From NCBI GenBank assembly GCA_947460275.1, contig CANHHZ010000107.1, forward strand, positions 1-6,865: a stretch of DNA of 6,865 nucleotides. The letters are read 5' to 3'. The position numbers were made by a program, and so were the translations under genes. The notes under the pieces were generated by a model that saw only the letters and a list, made by a program, of their open reading frames with translations, ran no database searches and was not told the origin of the DNA. Positions within the stretch are counted from its first letter, which is position 1. Every line of letters starts with the position of its first letter. Source of the stretch: Sphingobacteriaceae bacterium. GTDB lineage: Bacteria; Bacteroidota; Bacteroidia; Sphingobacteriales; Sphingobacteriaceae. Below, in pieces: positions 5,171 through 6,865 of this stretch.

Positions 5171-6288
5171 TTCTCAAAAGCACTTAAAAATTCATCTGCG
5201 TGTGCTTTGGTTAGGTTTAAAGCGGGCAATAAACGGATAACGTTTGGTTTTGCTTCGCCAGTAAAAATGAAATGCTTAAACAGCAAGTCTTTTTTTACGT
5301 GGGCCAGTTCTTCGGGCAGCTCTATGCCAATCATTAGTCCACGGCCTCTTACCTCTTTTACTTGCTCAAATTTCTTTAGTTCGGCAATTAAGTAGCTGCC
5401 AAGCTCTTGGGCATTTTGCATGAGGTTGTCTTGTTCCATAATTTCCAAAACAGCCAATGCTGCAGCACAAGCCAAATGGTTTCCACCAAATGTGGTGCCT
5501 AGTTCGCCATGCCAAGGCTTAAATTTAGGTGCAATTGAAATACCTGCCACCGGAAAACCGTTGCCCATGCCCTTGGCCATAGTGTATACATCGGCTTGTA
5601 TACCAGCATAATCATGTGCATAAAAAGAGCCTGTACGTCCGTAGCCACATTGTACGCTATCGGCAATATAAACGGCATTGTATTCATCGCAAAGGGTACG
5701 AATTTTTTGCAAGAAACTTTTTGAAGCTTCTTTAATACCACCCACGCCTTGTATACCTTCAATAATTACCGCAGCAATTTCGTTGCCTTGCGTTTTAAAA
5801 GTTTCTGCTAGCGCTACCTCGTTGTTAAACGGCAAGAAAATCACGTTTTCGGTTTGGTTTACCGGCGCTACAATTTTAGGGTTATCGGTTACAGCAACAG
5901 CCAACGAAGTACGGCCATGAAAAGCACCGCTAAAAGCGATTACTTTTTTGCGCCCATTGTAAAAAGAGGCCAATTTTAAGGCATTTTCATTGGCTTCGGC
6001 ACCCGAATTGCACAAAAACAACTGATAATCGACCTTACCCGAAACCTGTCCTAATTTTTGCGCCAACTGCACCTGCAAAGGAATTTTTACAGAGTTAGAG
6101 TAAAAACCCACTTTGTTTAATTGCTCGGTTAAACGATTTACATAATGTGGATGTGTATGTCCGATTGAAATAACCGCGTGGCCACCGTATAAATCTAAAT
6201 ATTTTTGTCCATTTGCATCCCAAACATTGCTGCCATTTGCTTTGGCAATTTCTATATCGTTTAGCGGATATACGTCGAATAAGTTCAT
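5140..6288 (-). CDS. argD: N-acylornithine aminotransferase
   Basis: This 382-residue class III (fold type I) PLP aminotransferase converts N-acylglutamate semialdehyde to N-acylornithine with glutamate as amino donor. Motifs in order are SGAEAN (95-100, phosphate-binding), FHGRT (123-127), EGIQG (177-181), ADSVQCGYGRTG (209-220, with Asp210 contacting the pyridine nitrogen), MAKGMGNGFP (237-246, with Lys239 as the PLP Schiff-base lysine) and TFGGNHLACAA (266-276). The usual DEVQ motif reads DSVQ here, which may be normal for the phylum. Its C-terminal eight residues lie in a 7-bp repeat array and may be altered. The start codon at 6288 directly follows another such array, with no visible Shine-Dalgarno sequence. 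Its neighbours on both sides are four-helix-bundle genes. Confidence 0.95.
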   Translation of the reverse strand: MNLFDVYPLNDIEIAKANGSNVWDANGQKYLDLYGGHAVISIGHTHPHYVNRLTEQLNKVGFYSNSVKIPLQVQLAQKLGQVSGKVDYQLFLCNSGAEANENALKLASFYNGRKKVIAFSGAFHGRTSLAVAVTDNPKIVAPVNQTENVIFLPFNNEVALAETFKTQGNEIAAVIIEGIQGVGGIKEASKSFLQKIRTLCDEYNAVYIADSVQCGYGRTGSFYAHDYAGIQADVYTMAKGMGNGFPVAGISIAPKFKPWHGELGTTFGGNHLACAAALAVLEIMEQDNLMQNAQELGSYLIAELKKFEQVKEVRGRGLMIGIELPEELAHVKKDLLFKHFIFTGEAKPNVIRLLPALNLTKAHADEFLSAFEKAVKGEGYKA

Positions 6289-6291
6289 TTA

Positions 6292-6326
6292 TTGAGTTAT
6301 AAGTTGTACGTTTTAAGTTATAAGTT
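6292..6326. repeat. 7-bp repeat array, downstream arm of element 2
   Basis: Five in-register heptads on the plus strand fit NTAAGTT, with ATAAGTT twice, TTAAGTT and TTGAGTT. AGTTATAAGTT occurs twice 21 bp apart (6295-6305 and 6316-6326). The array spans the ancestral stop of the broken four-helix-bundle gene and reaches almost to the argD ATG. Confidence 0.65.
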
Positions 6327-6704
6327 TGGGCGTTTAGCTCTAACTTTTCCAATTAAACCGATAAGCATCGCCTTAATTTCATTAATGTTATTTGATAATG
6401 TTGTAAAATCTTGTTCGTTCAGATAATGCAGATCTTTTGAAAGGATTAAAAAATATTCTGTTTCATTCGCTGAACCTAAGGCTATATTTTAAAAAATTTG
6501 CTAAATCTGGCTGACTATTTTTACCACATCCTTCTGCAATATTAGCAGGTATTGATGCCGCAGCTCGTCTTAGTTGATTTGTTAGACCATAAGTTTCTTC
6601 TTTAGGAAAACAAGCACTAACCTTATAAATATCAAGTGTAATTTGATGTGATTTTTCCCATACTTTTAATTCTTTGAAGTTCTGCATACTTATAACGTAT
6701 AACT
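6309..6704 (-). mobile_element. IVS-like element 2: broken four-helix-bundle gene between inverted repeats
   Basis: GTTATAAGT (6317-6325) is matched by the inverted ACTTATAAC (6688-6696), a perfect 9-bp repeat that extends imperfectly outward, with about 14 of 18 positions matching. The layout repeats element 1: the start codon (6687) touches the upstream arm and the original stop (6318-6320) falls in the downstream arm. The arm sequence differs from element 1, while the two arms of each element match each other. No transposase or target duplication was seen, so mobility is inference. Confidence 0.4.
6318..6687 (-). pseudogene. Frameshifted four helix bundle protein (S23/IVS family)
   Basis: From the ATG at 6687 the frame reads MQNFKELKVWEKSHQ, then FPKEE (27-31) and RAAASIPANIAEGCGK (41-56), but stops at 6463-6465 after 74 residues. 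The rest of the family sequence resumes in the next frame as ALGSANETEYF and runs to TAA at 6318-6320, ending RAKRPNL. The 370-nt span is 123 codons plus one base. Removing one A from the AAAA run at 6487-6490 restores FLNIALGSANE, giving about 122 residues. It is clearly homologous to the gene at 4746-5135 but well diverged, so not a recent duplicate. A sequencing error is the main alternative. The early stop leaves about 175 nt untranslated before argD, which could weaken translational coupling. Confidence 0.82.
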
Positions 6705-6707
6705 TTC
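6687..6707. repeat. 7-bp repeat array, upstream arm of element 2
   Basis: Three in-register heptads on the plus strand (TACTTAT, AACGTAT and the diverged AACTTTC) form a short array inverted relative to the one at 6292-6326. It fills the 22-bp gap between the argC stop and the start of the broken four-helix-bundle gene. Confidence 0.5.
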
Positions 6708-6709
6708 CA

Positions 6710-6865
6710 CTAAAACCCCGCTGCTTTTAATTTCAATCCTGTTGTTTCTTCTAAGCCGAACATCAAGTTCATGTTTTGTACGGCCTGACCGCTTGCGCCT
6801 TTTAACAAGTTGTCGATAATGCTGACGATAAATAATTTATTGCCGTGTTTTTCTAAATGAATTAA
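6710..6865 (-). CDS. argC: N-acyl-gamma-glutamyl-phosphate reductase, C-terminal fragment
   Basis: The 51 codons at the right edge, open at the window boundary, end IVSIIDNLLKGASGQAVQNM and then NLMFGLEETTGLKLKAAGF before TAG. The DNLxKGAxGQAVQNxNxMxG segment is the hallmark C-terminus of ArgC, which reduces N-acylglutamyl phosphate to the semialdehyde using NADPH. The catalytic cysteine and nucleotide-binding domain lie outside the window. It is the most upstream arg gene seen, and its stop is 22 bp before the broken four-helix-bundle gene on the same strand. The identification rests on a short but highly characteristic tail. Confidence 0.93.
   Translation of the reverse strand, partial: LIHLEKHGNKLFIVSIIDNLLKGASGQAVQNMNLMFGLEETTGLKLKAAGF

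Noticed and set aside
5499..5762. Minus-strand 87-codon ORF within argD, and another at 6095-6352.
   Set aside because: Both are out-of-frame readings that overlap argD or the adjacent repeat array, and neither has family features.
6485..6502. Possible programmed -1 frameshift at T TTT TTA in the second four-helix-bundle gene.
   Set aside because: The heptamer is in the right phase, but a -1 slip reads AAA ATA TAG and stops at once. The downstream half needs a +1 shift, so an indel in the A run is the simpler explanation.

Overview
The window looks like a chromosomal segment of a Bacteroidota bacterium, probably a Sphingobacteriaceae/Pedobacter-like lineage. The evidence is the carbamoyltransferase type (the ArgF' family that uses acylated ornithine), the gene order, weak or absent Shine-Dalgarno sequences, a TAnnTTTG-type promoter candidate, and small 'four helix bundle' (S23/IVS-type) genes scattered among housekeeping genes. 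The genus is inference from protein resemblance recalled from memory.

All recognised genes lie on the minus strand and are transcribed from high to low coordinate. The order is argC (3' end only, 6710-6865), a frameshifted four-helix-bundle gene (6318-6687), argD (5140-6288), an intact four-helix-bundle gene (4746-5135), argF' (3759-4727), argB (2902-3726), a 312-bp spacer, argE (1522-2589), argH (189-1520), a 117-bp spacer, and the first 23 codons of a PLP-dependent aminotransferase (1-71). The arg genes form an acylated-intermediate arginine pathway. ArgB phosphorylates N-acylglutamate, ArgC reduces it, ArgD transaminates it, ArgF' carbamoylates N-acylornithine directly, ArgE removes the acyl group from N-acylcitrulline, and ArgH splits argininosuccinate. 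argG and the acyltransferase are not in the window. ArgF' has Val90 at the position that separates N-acetyl- from N-succinylornithine enzymes, which favours succinylated intermediates.

The most interesting part is what sits between and inside the arg genes. Both four-helix-bundle genes are enclosed by inverted copies of arrays of degenerate 7-bp repeats. The start codon lies immediately inside the upstream arm and the stop codon lies within the downstream arm. Element 1 has a perfect 12-bp inverted repeat and element 2 a perfect 9-bp one. This resembles 23S rRNA intervening sequences, which carry the same protein family inside a stem, but here the elements lie in an amino-acid biosynthesis operon. 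A further array without a gene lies between argF' and argB, and another with a different consensus lies between argB and argE.

Separately, a GC-rich palindromic repeat appears twice. One copy is in frame inside argB, where it encodes about 12-14 apparently extra residues. The other abuts the argE start codon and could fold in two competing ways around a Shine-Dalgarno-like sequence. No transposase, reverse transcriptase, tRNA, rRNA or CRISPR array was found.
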